Shown: positions 1-5,211 of the stretch, in pieces
Position numbering within the stretch: position 1 is the first letter of the stretch
Layout: every line of letters begins with the position of its first letter
Assembly (NCBI GenBank): GCA_021813195.1
Contig: JAKALI010000193.1
Coordinates: 1-7,347, forward strand
Length of the DNA stretch: 7,347 bases
DNA from: Pseudomonadota bacterium
Lineage (GTDB): Bacteria > Pseudomonadota > Alphaproteobacteria > Rhizobiales > Hyphomicrobiaceae
Reading direction: 5' to 3'
Notes under the pieces: generated by a model
Databases searched by the model: none
What the model saw: only the letters and a program-made list of their open reading frames with translations
What the model was told of the DNA's origin: nothing
Position numbers and translations under genes: made by a program

Positions 1-443
1 TACTCGCGCCATGCCCGCACCGTTTCGGTCAAATTCGCCTTCGCCCTGTTTCCGAGGTGCCCGGCCTGAGCGTATGCTCCAACGAGAAGCGTTAGTTCGA
101 TAGAGGGCATCGCCAAAAGTAACTGCTCGCGCCAGAGCACGGCGCATTTGCGGCGCGGCGGTTTGTCCGCGCCGTTCGGCAGGGAGCCCGGAAAGCAGAA
201 GTCCATGGGCACGATGGCAATGTTCGGGCTGTAGAATGTCTCGCGGTCCATGCCCATCCATTCTCGCAGGCGATCTCCCGAGCGGTCATTGAAGGGAAGT
301 CCCGTTTTGTGCGTCCGAATGCCTGGCGCCTGGCTGGCGATGCAGAGCCGCGCGGTCGTGCTCACCTGCAGGATGGGGCGGAAACCATGCGGCAAGTCAT
401 TTCTGCATTCGCAGTTTCGAATTTCCGCGAGGATACGCTTCAG
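1..443 (-). CDS. Uracil-DNA glycosylase-family protein, C-terminus beyond window, 5' end irregular
   Basis: Reading the minus strand from about 443 down to 1 gives a continuous protein with the layout of Fe-S-type uracil-DNA glycosylase-family (DUF/UDG, PF03167-like) proteins. It has an LAEIR helix with cysteines, then PHGFRPILQ, the SQAPGIR active-site loop, LPFNDRSGDRLREWMG, a VPMDFCFPG segment, KPPRRKC, and LTLLVGAYAQ. Such proteins excise uracil or related damaged bases from DNA. The C-terminal part, with the last catalytic motif, lies left of the window. Two things are odd. The frame is open only back to 473 and holds no ATG or GTG before the conserved region; TTG at 395 would remove the cysteines. 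The N-terminal pair reads C-E-C, where relatives I recall have C-x-x-C. An ATG at 477 lies in another frame. The gene may therefore be decaying or use a rare start codon. The family call is fairly sure; intactness is not. Confidence 0.72.
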   Translation of the reverse strand, partial: MKRILAEIRNCECRNDLPHGFRPILQVSTTARLCIASQAPGIRTHKTGLPFNDRSGDRLREWMGMDRETFYSPNIAIVPMDFCFPGSLPNGADKPPRRKCAVLWREQLLLAMPSIELTLLVGAYAQAGHLGNRAKANLTETVRAWRE

Positions 444-500
444 CGAAACATCTGGCCCGATTGTTGGCCTTCCTCATAGCCGACTTCGGAAACGCGCTCT

Positions 501-542
501 TTGTCGGCGCGCAAACGCGCCGTTCGCCGGCCGTGTTATCGT
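501..542 (+). promoter_or_regulatory. Crp/Fnr (NnrR-type) box with class II spacing to a -10, for the 601 operon
   Basis: Positions 501-514 read TTGTC-GGCG-CGCAA, which on the other strand is TTGCG-N4-GACAA. After exactly 22 bp comes TATCGT at 537-542, a 4/6 match to the -10 consensus. This puts the box centre near -41.5 of a start site at about 549, as in class II Crp/Fnr activation. There is no good -35 hexamer, which fits an activator-dependent promoter. The predicted leader of about 50 nt contains the strong AGGAGG ribosome site of the 601 gene. The same arrangement recurs at two other genes in the window. Confidence 0.55.
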
Positions 543-600
543 CCATCTTGTTGACGACAAGGCCCTCTACCGTGCGCCTTGCCCGAAGAGGAGGTCCGTC

Positions 601-1020
601 ATGCAAGCCGCCCGACAATTCCAGGTTGAAAAGTCCGCTGTCACATCGCAGTCACGTCGCAGGTCCGGGCCTTCCAACTCTCATACCGCTTTTAAGAGCC
701 CACAGGATGTCGTGGAAAATCGCAATCTGACATCGGCGGAAAAGGTTCTGCTGCTGTTGGACTGGGCCTACGACGCGTGCGAGTTGGCTGTCGCGGAAGA
801 AGAAGGGATGGCCGGGGGCGTGGCGAGCGAAATTTATTCGGTGATGTGTGCGCTCAATGAGGTTACCGCAGGGTTCGATGTCGAGCACACATGCCCCACA
901 AAGCACGCCGCGTTTTCCGTCGGCCGCAGATCGGGGTCCGGCGTGAGGACTGGCGACGAAATCGCAAAGCCGATGGCCACAAAGGCGCGCTGTCCACACC
1001 CCCAAACGCCAGGAGCCTAA
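601..1020 (+). CDS. Conserved hypothetical protein, 139 aa
   Basis: I do not recognise a named function. The ATG at 601 is preceded by AGGAGG at 589-594 with 6 nt spacing, the best ribosome site in the window, so I prefer it over the long upstream extension of the same frame. Residues 1-30 are basic and Ser/Arg-rich. Residues 33-72 (SPQDVVENRNLTSAEK, then LLLDWAYDACELAVAEEEGM) resemble small rhizobial hypothetical proteins that I recall with the pattern 'VL.DP.LS..EKR.IL..WA.DA'. The rest (residues 85-139) is low in recognisable features and carries scattered cysteines (C83, C98, C131). It is predicted soluble and cytoplasmic. It is followed after 4 nt by a small membrane protein gene and is probably co-transcribed with it from the Crp/Fnr-type promoter at about 549. 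A regulatory or adaptor role in low-oxygen or NO stress is only an inference from that promoter. Confidence 0.68.
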   Translation: MQAARQFQVEKSAVTSQSRRRSGPSNSHTAFKSPQDVVENRNLTSAEKVLLLLDWAYDACELAVAEEEGMAGGVASEIYSVMCALNEVTAGFDVEHTCPTKHAAFSVGRRSGSGVRTGDEIAKPMATKARCPHPQTPGA

Positions 1021-1024
1021 CGTG

Positions 1025-1210
1025 ATGACCATCACACCGATTTGTTTGAACTCTCTTGCCCCTCGTGAAAGGCCTGTCGAACTGCTGGTAACCAACAGAT
1101 CACGACATGCTGCAGCTGCGGCGCTTACGCGCTCTGAGGGAATTCTGCCGACGCTTATTACCGCTGCGGTGTTCACCTTTGTCTTTGCGATTGTTCTGGG
1201 CGCGTTGTGA
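1025..1210 (+). CDS. Small single-span membrane protein, 61 aa
   Basis: A short protein with a polar, Arg-containing N-terminal part (residues 1-38) and one hydrophobic segment at residues 40-61 (ILPTLITAAVFTFVFAIVLG) that ends the protein, so it looks like a tail-anchored or single-pass inner-membrane protein. AGGAG at 1011-1015 serves it; the GTG at 1022 (6 nt away) is as possible a start as the ATG at 1025 (9 nt away). It follows the 139-aa gene by 4 nt and is followed by a hairpin at 1222-1247, so the two genes form a closed operon. I know no family name. Its reality rests on the ribosome site, tight spacing, terminator placement and the clear transmembrane segment. Confidence 0.6.
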   Translation: MTITPICLNSLAPRERPVELLVTNRSRHAAAAALTRSEGILPTLITAAVFTFVFAIVLGAL

Positions 1211-1221
1211 AGGTTCCTACG

Positions 1222-1250
1222 GCAGCAGGCCGCAAGTCGCCTGCTGCGTT
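1222..1250 (+). terminator. Hairpin terminator candidate after the 601 operon
   Basis: GCAGCAGGC at 1222-1230 pairs perfectly with GCCTGCTGC at 1239-1247 across an 8-nt loop, starting 12 nt after the stop of the small membrane protein gene. The run of T after the stem is short (GTTT), so termination may be partial. The next 150 bases hold no gene I can support. Confidence 0.6.
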
Positions 1251-1406
1251 TCCGCTCGTGAGGACCAGTAGTGATCCGTGACATCACCGCAGGCGGCGCC
1301 ATCGGCCTTCGGTTTGCGTCCGCTCGCCACCTCGCGATGTTCCCGGCCTCTTCCGGCAGGGCCGCAATTCTTGGTTCGCTGGGGTCACGGTGTCGCAGCC
1401 GGCTGT

Positions 1407-1448
1407 TTGCGCGCGCACAACAAGGCATCCCACGGGCGCTGGCATACT
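1407..1448 (+). promoter_or_regulatory. Crp/Fnr (NnrR-type) box with class II spacing to a -10, for the AhpD-like/CBS operon
   Basis: Positions 1407-1420 read TTGCG-CGCG-CACAA, an exact fit to TTGCG-N4-CACAA, the site described for NnrR in Rhodobacter. Exactly 22 bp later CATACT at 1443-1448 fits a -10 (4/6), giving a start near 1455 and a leader of about 60 nt. This is the strongest of the three boxes and lies in the otherwise empty gap 1251-1514. Confidence 0.62.
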
Positions 1449-1514
1449 GTCGGCTGGAAACCACGATGACCGGCCTCTTGTGGCAGGGTTGTTGCTTCAG
1501 TTGGGAGAAACGAC

Positions 1515-1865
1515 ATGGCAAGTCTGCTGTATCCGCCGTCCTCAAACGAAATCCGGGCCAAGAGGCGCGAGTTGGCACCCGATGCCCTGGCGGCGTTCGA
1601 GGCCTTCAGTCAGCGGGTGTTCTCGGATGGAGCGCTGTCGCACAAGACGAAAGAGATCATTGCGCTCGCGGTTGCGCACGTCACACAGTGTCCATACTGC
1701 ATCAAAGGACATACCCGTTCGGCACTGCGCGCCGGTGCCACGCCACAGGAACTGATGGAGGCGGTATGGGTTGCGGCAGAGATGCGGGCGGGCGCCGCCT
1801 ATGCGCACTCGACCATTTCACTCGCCACGATGCAGGAAGACGAAGCGGCGGCGCATCCGCACTGA
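1515..1865 (+). CDS. AhpD-like carboxymuconolactone decarboxylase-family protein
   Basis: A 116-aa single-domain member of the carboxymuconolactone decarboxylase/AhpD fold. Visible active-site residues are E47, C59, C62 and H66, with CPYCIKGH as the redox motif. Their spacing (12, 3 and 4 residues) equals that of E118, C130, C133 and H137 in mycobacterial AhpD. This suggests a thiol-disulfide peroxidatic or reductase activity rather than decarboxylation; the true substrate is unknown. The ATG at 1515 has GGGAG at 1503-1507, 7 nt upstream. A two-CBS-domain gene follows after 31 nt, probably in the same transcript. The promoter with the NnrR-type box links the pair to nitrosative or low-oxygen stress (inference). 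Many genomes carry such proteins annotated only as 'alkylhydroperoxidase'. Confidence 0.88.
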   Translation: MASLLYPPSSNEIRAKRRELAPDALAAFEAFSQRVFSDGALSHKTKEIIALAVAHVTQCPYCIKGHTRSALRAGATPQELMEAVWVAAEMRAGAAYAHSTISLATMQEDEAAAHPH

Positions 1866-1896
1866 AATTACCGCTCGTTTTGGCGATGGCAAGACC

Positions 1897-2475
1897 ATGA
1901 CCATCAACAAGGCCGATAGGGTATCGAAGACATACGTCGACGAGCCTAGCATTCATGCGCCGGTTTGGCAGGGTGCGCCGACGCATAGAAAAGTCGAGTC
2001 CCGCGGGGCGGACCATTTGAGCAGAACGGCTCTGCGCGTGCGAGGAATCCTCGACGCGGCGCGACGCAGGCTCGTGACAATCCTGTACGATGCCCGACTG
2101 CCAGAAGCCGCACAACTGCTCACCACGCGAAATACGAATCTGCTCGTCGTGTGTGACCGTTCCGGGCGTATGGCCGGGGTTGTGACAAAAACCGATATCG
2201 TTCGCAGGATCGGCCGCTGTCATGGCCATGCGTGCGGCCTGTCCGGCGCCGTCGTGATGACGCGTGATGTGTTCTGCTGCCGGAGCGATGATCTACTGGA
2301 GGACGTGTGGGCAACCATGAAACTCGCCGGTTTCCGCGAAGCGCCGGTCGTCGATCAACGGGGGAGAGCCATTGGCATCGTTGCCGCACGGGATATCCTC
2401 CATGCGCTGTTCGAGCGGCTGGGCTACGAAGAAGATCTGCTCCGCGACTACGTTATGGGAAACGGGTATCACTGA
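1897..2475 (+). CDS. Protein with two CBS domains, 192 aa
   Basis: Residues 1-45 have no domain I recognise. From about residue 47 there are two consecutive CBS motifs: the first about 57-106 (LPEAAQLLTTRNTNLLVVCD, then GVVTKTDIVRRI), the second about 117-174 (VMTRDVFCCRSDDLLEDVW, then EAPVVDQRGRAIGIVAARDIL). Paired CBS domains usually form a Bateman module that binds adenosine nucleotides or S-adenosylmethionine and reports energy state. No catalytic or transport domain is attached, so it may act as a stand-alone sensor on a partner. The ATG at 1897 has only a weak ribosome site; translation may be coupled to the AhpD-like gene ending 31 nt upstream. An upstream extension of the frame reads into that gene and is not credible. 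Several cysteines (C86, C108, C113, C127, C128) are unusually many for a CBS protein. Confidence 0.85.
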   Translation: MTINKADRVSKTYVDEPSIHAPVWQGAPTHRKVESRGADHLSRTALRVRGILDAARRRLVTILYDARLPEAAQLLTTRNTNLLVVCDRSGRMAGVVTKTDIVRRIGRCHGHACGLSGAVVMTRDVFCCRSDDLLEDVWATMKLAGFREAPVVDQRGRAIGIVAARDILHALFERLGYEEDLLRDYVMGNGYH

Positions 2476-2477
2476 TG

Positions 2478-2541
2478 GTACAGGCGGGCTCCAGGTGCTG
2501 CAATTCCACGGTCGGCACAGGCATGCCTGTACGTTGGAGCC
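2478..2541. repeat. Nested inverted repeats just after the CBS gene
   Basis: GTACAGGC at 2478-2485 is the exact reverse complement of GCCTGTAC at 2525-2532. Inside, ACAGGCATGCCTGT at 2517-2530 is a perfect 14-bp palindrome. GGCTCCA at 2487-2493 pairs with TGGAGCC at 2535-2541. These pairings partly exclude one another. There is no T-run, so this is not a textbook terminator; it starts 2 nt after the CBS stop codon. It could end or protect that transcript, or bind a dimeric protein. Confidence 0.45.
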
Positions 2542-2653
2542 GTCCGCGCTTGGTATGGTGGTGCAAGGCCGGTCGGCGTCGAGCGTATGTTGCGGGTTCC
2601 TGAGATCTCCGTTAGGCGGACAGCGCCAAACATGACCTCGAGATCGGCAACTA

Positions 2654-2695
2654 TTGAAGTCAGGGGCACGATAACCTATATAGTTGATGCATCAA
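2654..2695 (+). promoter_or_regulatory. Sigma-70 promoter of the Crp/Fnr gene with a 12-bp palindrome at the start site
   Basis: TTGAAG at 2654-2659 and TATATA at 2677-2682 are separated by 17 bp, the best sigma-70 promoter in the window. Directly after the -10 lies the perfect palindrome TTGATGCATCAA at 2684-2695, covering roughly -5 to +7 of a start near 2689. That position suits a repressor. The half-sites TTGAT/ATCAA are those of FNR, but with a 2-bp rather than 4-bp spacer, so an FNR-type fit is not standard. Confidence 0.55.
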
Positions 2696-2715
2696 TGCGG
2701 GTTGAGGGGGCGTCG

Positions 2716-3411
2716 TTGGACATCCTCGAAATTGAGAGCACTATTCAACGGTTCGCGATCTTTGCGCAACTCGATCGACAGGCGATTGCCGACGTCGCGC
2801 GATCGTCGAAGCCGCGGTGTATCCTGCGGGGACAGGCGGCGTTTGACCAGGGCGAGCAGGCGAACGCCATTTTTCTGGTGCTGAACGGTCGGTTCAAGGC
2901 GATCCAAATGGACCCAGACGGCAGCCAGATTGTCACCCGTCTGGCCGGCGCCGGCGATCTGATTGGGCATCTTTCGGCATTCAACGAAACACCCTATCCC
3001 GTGACCGCCGTCGCCATTCTCGATGGCGAGATCCTCGCCTGGGGCAGGCGGACATTCGTTGATCTGTTGCTGCGCCATCCGCAACTTTCTTTGGCCTTGA
3101 TCCGCTATATGGGGCTCTCCATCGAAGAGGCGCATAAGCGGTTGCACGAGGCCACGAATGAACATGTCGAACGGCGCATCGCGCACGCAATCCTTCGGCT
3201 GGTGCGGCAGGGCGGTCGCCCTGTCGAAGGCGGCATAGAGATTCCCTTTCCGATTACGCGGCAGGATATCGGGCTGATGTCGGGAACGACGCTGCAAACC
3301 GTTAGCCGGACATTGAGCGCCTGGCAGAAGAATGGAATCGTTGACGGTGGCAGACAGCATCTCGTCCTGCGCGATCCACACGCCATCGTGGCGATCGCTG
3401 AAGAACAGTGA
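2716..3411 (+). CDS. Crp/Fnr-family transcription regulator, NnrR-like
   Basis: A 231-aa regulator of the usual family length. Residues 11-120 form the cyclic-nucleotide-binding-like beta-barrel (FAIFAQLDRQAI, AAFDQGEQANAIFLVLNGR, GAGDLIGHLSAF), residues 121-150 the dimer helix, and residues 179-205 the helix-turn-helix with TTLQTVSRTLSAW as recognition helix. Only one cysteine (C35) is present, so an FNR-type Fe-S oxygen sensor is excluded. The GTTLxTVSR..SAW pattern resembles proteins I recall as NnrR-type, and the nearby TTGCG-N4-NACAA boxes fit an NnrR target. I chose TTG at 2716 because GAGGGGG at 2704-2710 lies 5 nt upstream and the promoter predicts a start near 2689; ATG at 2695 has no ribosome site and would leave almost no leader. 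The residue equivalent to the FNR contact Glu is Q194. It sits between the AhpD/CBS operon and the convergent DUF1858 gene. Confidence 0.88.
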   Translation: MDILEIESTIQRFAIFAQLDRQAIADVARSSKPRCILRGQAAFDQGEQANAIFLVLNGRFKAIQMDPDGSQIVTRLAGAGDLIGHLSAFNETPYPVTAVAILDGEILAWGRRTFVDLLLRHPQLSLALIRYMGLSIEEAHKRLHEATNEHVERRIAHAILRLVRQGGRPVEGGIEIPFPITRQDIGLMSGTTLQTVSRTLSAWQKNGIVDGGRQHLVLRDPHAIVAIAEEQ

Positions 3412-3458
3412 CGCTCGGGCGGCACATGAATCTGGATTAGGTCGAAATAGGTCCGCAG

Positions 3459-3671
3459 TTATTCCGTCTCTGCGTTGGCGATGCCGGATAGCTCGCGAAG
3501 GAAGGCGCCGCTCTCAAGGCGATACTCCTGACAGACGTCTTCTAGCGTGTGAAACGGCGCGATCGGGCAGCCCACGCACGCCATCCTGTGCTTCAAGAGC
3601 GTTGCTACGGTCGCAGGCTCCGTCCGCATGACGTAGTCTATCGTATCGCCAGGCGCGAATGAAATTGTCAA
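3459..3671 (-). CDS. DUF1858 domain protein (hybrid-cluster-protein-associated redox disulfide)
   Basis: A 70-aa protein that is a single DUF1858 domain. The N-terminal FAPGDTIDYVMRTEPATV is followed by HRMACVGCPIAPFHTLEDVC, with C32, C35 and C47. The CxxC pair is the proposed redox disulfide, and members of this family often sit beside hcp (hybrid cluster protein), which acts in NO and hydroxylamine metabolism. The start is TTG at 3671 with AAGG at 3678-3681 about 6 nt upstream; the later ATG (residue 15) would cut into the domain. It is convergent with the Crp/Fnr gene, with 47 bp between their stops and no obvious terminator between. A Crp/Fnr box with class II spacing lies upstream. No hcp gene is in the window. 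The role is uncharacterised. Confidence 0.87.
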   Translation of the reverse strand: MTISFAPGDTIDYVMRTEPATVATLLKHRMACVGCPIAPFHTLEDVCQEYRLESGAFLRELSGIANAETE

Positions 3672-3704
3672 GCTGACCTTTGAAATGTGCGAGCTACGGG
3701 CTGC

Positions 3705-3746
3705 AAGCTAGCGCTTAGGCTCTCGAATGTCTTTGTTCGTGCGCAA
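3705..3746 (-). promoter_or_regulatory. Crp/Fnr (NnrR-type) box with class II spacing to a -10, for the DUF1858 gene
   Basis: On the minus strand 3746-3733 reads TTGCG-CACG-AACAA, and exactly 22 bp downstream 3710-3705 reads TAGCTT, a weak -10 (3/6). The predicted start near 3698 gives a leader of about 27 nt before the TTG start at 3671. The -10 on its own would not convince; the identical spacing at three genes does. The rest of the 242-bp gap to fdxA (3747-3913) shows nothing I can support. Confidence 0.5.
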
Positions 3747-3913
3747 GGAGGGAACAGGCAGTCCATACTGGCCACGGCCGGCAAATCGATCGCATCTTCG
3801 GCTTGCACCATACCCACGCGCCGGAGTTAACCGTTGTCCCGAAAGCGCCAGGACCGCCTTTTAGACAAAGCAACATGGGGACGACGCAGCTTGACACGCG
3901 ATCGCCATGCTCG

Positions 3914-4279
3914 TCACGCCACTTCGGAAACAGCGACGTCTTCGTCGCTGCAGCCTGGATCGGGGCTGAAATGCTCTGGATATTTGTTCGGGACACCGTC
4001 CCATTGCGCGGCATCCGCCGGCGGAGTCCCTTTGTACGTAATGTTCGGCCATTTCTTGGCGAATTCGGCGTTCAGCGTCGGCCATTGTTCTAATCCCGGT
4101 TCGCTGTCCGGCTTGATGGCCTCTGCCGGGCATTCCGGCTCGCAGACACCGCAATCGATACAGATTTCCGGGTTGATGACGAGCATGTTCTCGCCTTCAT
4201 GGAAGCAATCTACCGGACACACCTCGACGCAATCCATGTACTTGCACTTGATGCATGCATCGTTCACCACATAAGCCAT
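3914..4279 (-). CDS. fdxA: Seven-iron ferredoxin FdxA ([3Fe-4S][4Fe-4S])
   Basis: A 121-aa low-potential electron carrier of the Azotobacter FdI type. By alignment with FdI, C9, C17 and C50 should hold the [3Fe-4S] cluster and C21, C40, C43 and C46 the [4Fe-4S] cluster; C12 and C25 match the extra cysteines seen in the family. The motifs [17 protein letters not shown] (residues 9-25) and [12 protein letters not shown] (40-51) are intact, followed by the family's [22 protein letters not shown] segment. The C-terminus adds an acidic tail with a further cysteine (C110). The ATG at 4279 has GAGGA just upstream; an 8-residue upstream extension is less likely. It is separated from the DUF1858 gene by 242 bp and has its own promoter candidate. 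Its redox partner is not in the window. Confidence 0.95.
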   Translation of the reverse strand: MAYVVNDACIKCKYMDCVEVCPVDCFHEGENMLVINPEICIDCGVCEPECPAEAIKPDSEPGLEQWPTLNAEFAKKWPNITYKGTPPADAAQWDGVPNKYPEHFSPDPGCSDEDVAVSEVA

Positions 4280-4324
4280 TTCGTCCTCACTATCCGCGCA
4301 CATAGACCGAAGCAGAGGCCCGGA

Positions 4325-4344
4325 ATTGTACCAAAAAAACGGTA
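4325..4344 (-). promoter_or_regulatory. Extended -10 promoter candidate of fdxA with an overlapping inverted repeat
   Basis: On the minus strand TACAAT at 4330-4325 is a 5/6 match to the -10, and TGG just before it makes an extended -10 (TGn). No good -35 lies 16-18 bp upstream. The start would be near 4318, leaving about 39 nt before the fdxA ATG. TACC at 4329-4332 and GGTA at 4341-4344 form an inverted repeat across a poly-A spacer overlapping the promoter, a possible operator. Upstream of it, TTGACA on the minus strand near 4409 lacks a matching -10. The rest of 4345-4533 shows nothing else I can support. Confidence 0.4.
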
Positions 4345-4533
4345 TAACAGATATATCGTTGTCGATTACCTGACCGTACCGTCGTGCAAATCCGTGCAGA
4401 TCGTGATGTCAAGCCGGTTCGAAGAGGGTGGTCTTGACCGGATATATTTGCGCCGCCGCGGTGTAGCTTCCAGATGTTGGCATGTACGGCGCGCTGGCGA
4501 CATCACTATGAGGCCGGGACACCTGGAGGCGGC

Positions 4534-4866
4534 TTAGGCGGCTGATAAGATGGCCTTGGACGGTGCCGGTACGATCTCGCTTCCGTCCTCCAGAACCGCG
4601 CAGACGACGCCCTCCGGTTTGCTGTTGCCGGAATCGGACTGGTCGATCCGCTGCACCCAATAGAGCTTGGCATCCTCGAAGCCGCTGCGGAAGCAGTGGC
4701 TTTCATTGCCCATTCTGTGGGGTTGGGCCGGTCGGTCGAGTTCGAGGGCAATCACGCGCGCCATCGCTGCCGACGACGCACACACCACGACGTCCTTCCA
4801 GATCTTGCGCCCTTGCCAACGCGCATCGCTTCGATGCGCCACCGGATAAATGCGCCAAAGCGGCAT
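4534..4866 (-). CDS. Conserved hypothetical protein, 110 aa
   Basis: I do not recognise a named family. The ATG at 4866 has an AAGGGAA ribosome site 5-7 nt upstream, better than the GTG at 4941 that would add 25 residues. The protein has an ordered, coding-like composition: MPLWRIYPVA at the start, RWQGRKIWKDVVVCA (16-30), AAMARVIALELDRP (33-46), then GNESHCFRSGFEDAKLYWVQRID (53-75), and a variable tail. The pattern of a short strand, helix and conserved NESHxFRSGFED-like loop suggests a small alpha/beta protein in the cytoplasm. No signal peptide or membrane segment is seen. It lies upstream of fdxA on the same strand with 254 bp between, so co-transcription is uncertain, and it is divergent from the PAS_5 gene. 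An alternative, that it is a chance open frame, is unlikely given length, ribosome site and composition. Confidence 0.65.
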   Translation of the reverse strand: MPLWRIYPVAHRSDARWQGRKIWKDVVVCASSAAMARVIALELDRPAQPHRMGNESHCFRSGFEDAKLYWVQRIDQSDSGNSKPEGVVCAVLEDGSEIVPAPSKAILSAA

Positions 4867-5211
4867 GCCTGTTCCCTTTCCGACCATAAATGTCGGCGCT
4901 GGAAATCCCGCGATGGTGGCAATGTTGCGGTCTTCGGACACGACTGTCTTGCCATCGCCAGAAAGAATGATACACTATACATGTTTGAGAGAGCGATTCC
5001 AGGTGGCAGACAGTCACATGTTCGAATCGGCCATTTCGCACTTGCCACCTGCATCGCAGAAAAAGGAACAGCAAGTGACCGTCGAGCTACGCCATCTTTG
5101 GCATTTCACCTCGCGCGCATTCCGGCACAATTCGATGACCGGAAATGTCCCACCGAGCATCAGTGCCTTTGAAACATCAGCCCTCTTTGGCCGCCGGATC
5201 TGGAGGATCAC
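4867..5211. other. Divergent intergenic region, no supported gene
   Basis: This 345-bp stretch separates the 110-aa hypothetical gene (minus) from the PAS_5 gene (plus). It holds an AT-rich patch at about 4966-4983 where TTGCCA (4949-4954) and TACACT (4971-4976), 16 bp apart, could form a plus-strand promoter, while TATAGT and TATCAT on the minus strand could serve the other gene. Short open frames cross it in several frames but none has a ribosome site or protein-like composition. No TTG-N8-CAA box was found here. Confidence 0.35.

Noticed and set aside
250..600. Upstream extension of the 139-aa protein's frame back to 250
   Set aside because: It runs antisense over the UDG-family gene, has no ribosome site and would begin long before the predicted promoter; the ATG at 601 has a near-ideal ribosome site.
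652..1578. Long minus-strand open frame of 308 codons
   Set aside because: It runs opposite the 139-aa and membrane genes, which have ribosome sites and a promoter; its composition is Arg/Ser/Ala-rich as expected for an antisense shadow in GC-rich DNA.
1271..1900. Plus-strand open frame of 209 codons
   Set aside because: Overlaps the AhpD-like gene in another frame, starts without a ribosome site, and the predicted transcript start at about 1455 lies inside it.
3887..3900. TTGACACGCGATCG as an FNR-like box
   Set aside because: Lies inside or at the end of fdxA coding sequence, and the right half does not fit ATCAA or CGCAA.
4394..4413. Possible sigma-54 promoter upstream of fdxA
   Set aside because: The -24 element lacks GG and the distance to the GC is one base short, so it does not meet the GG-N10-GC rule.
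4489..4500. GCGCGCTGGCGA resembling the sequence at 5968-5980, as if a second att copy
   Set aside because: Only 11 identical GC-rich bases, which stop before the diagnostic GGACAGGGAG part; likely chance.
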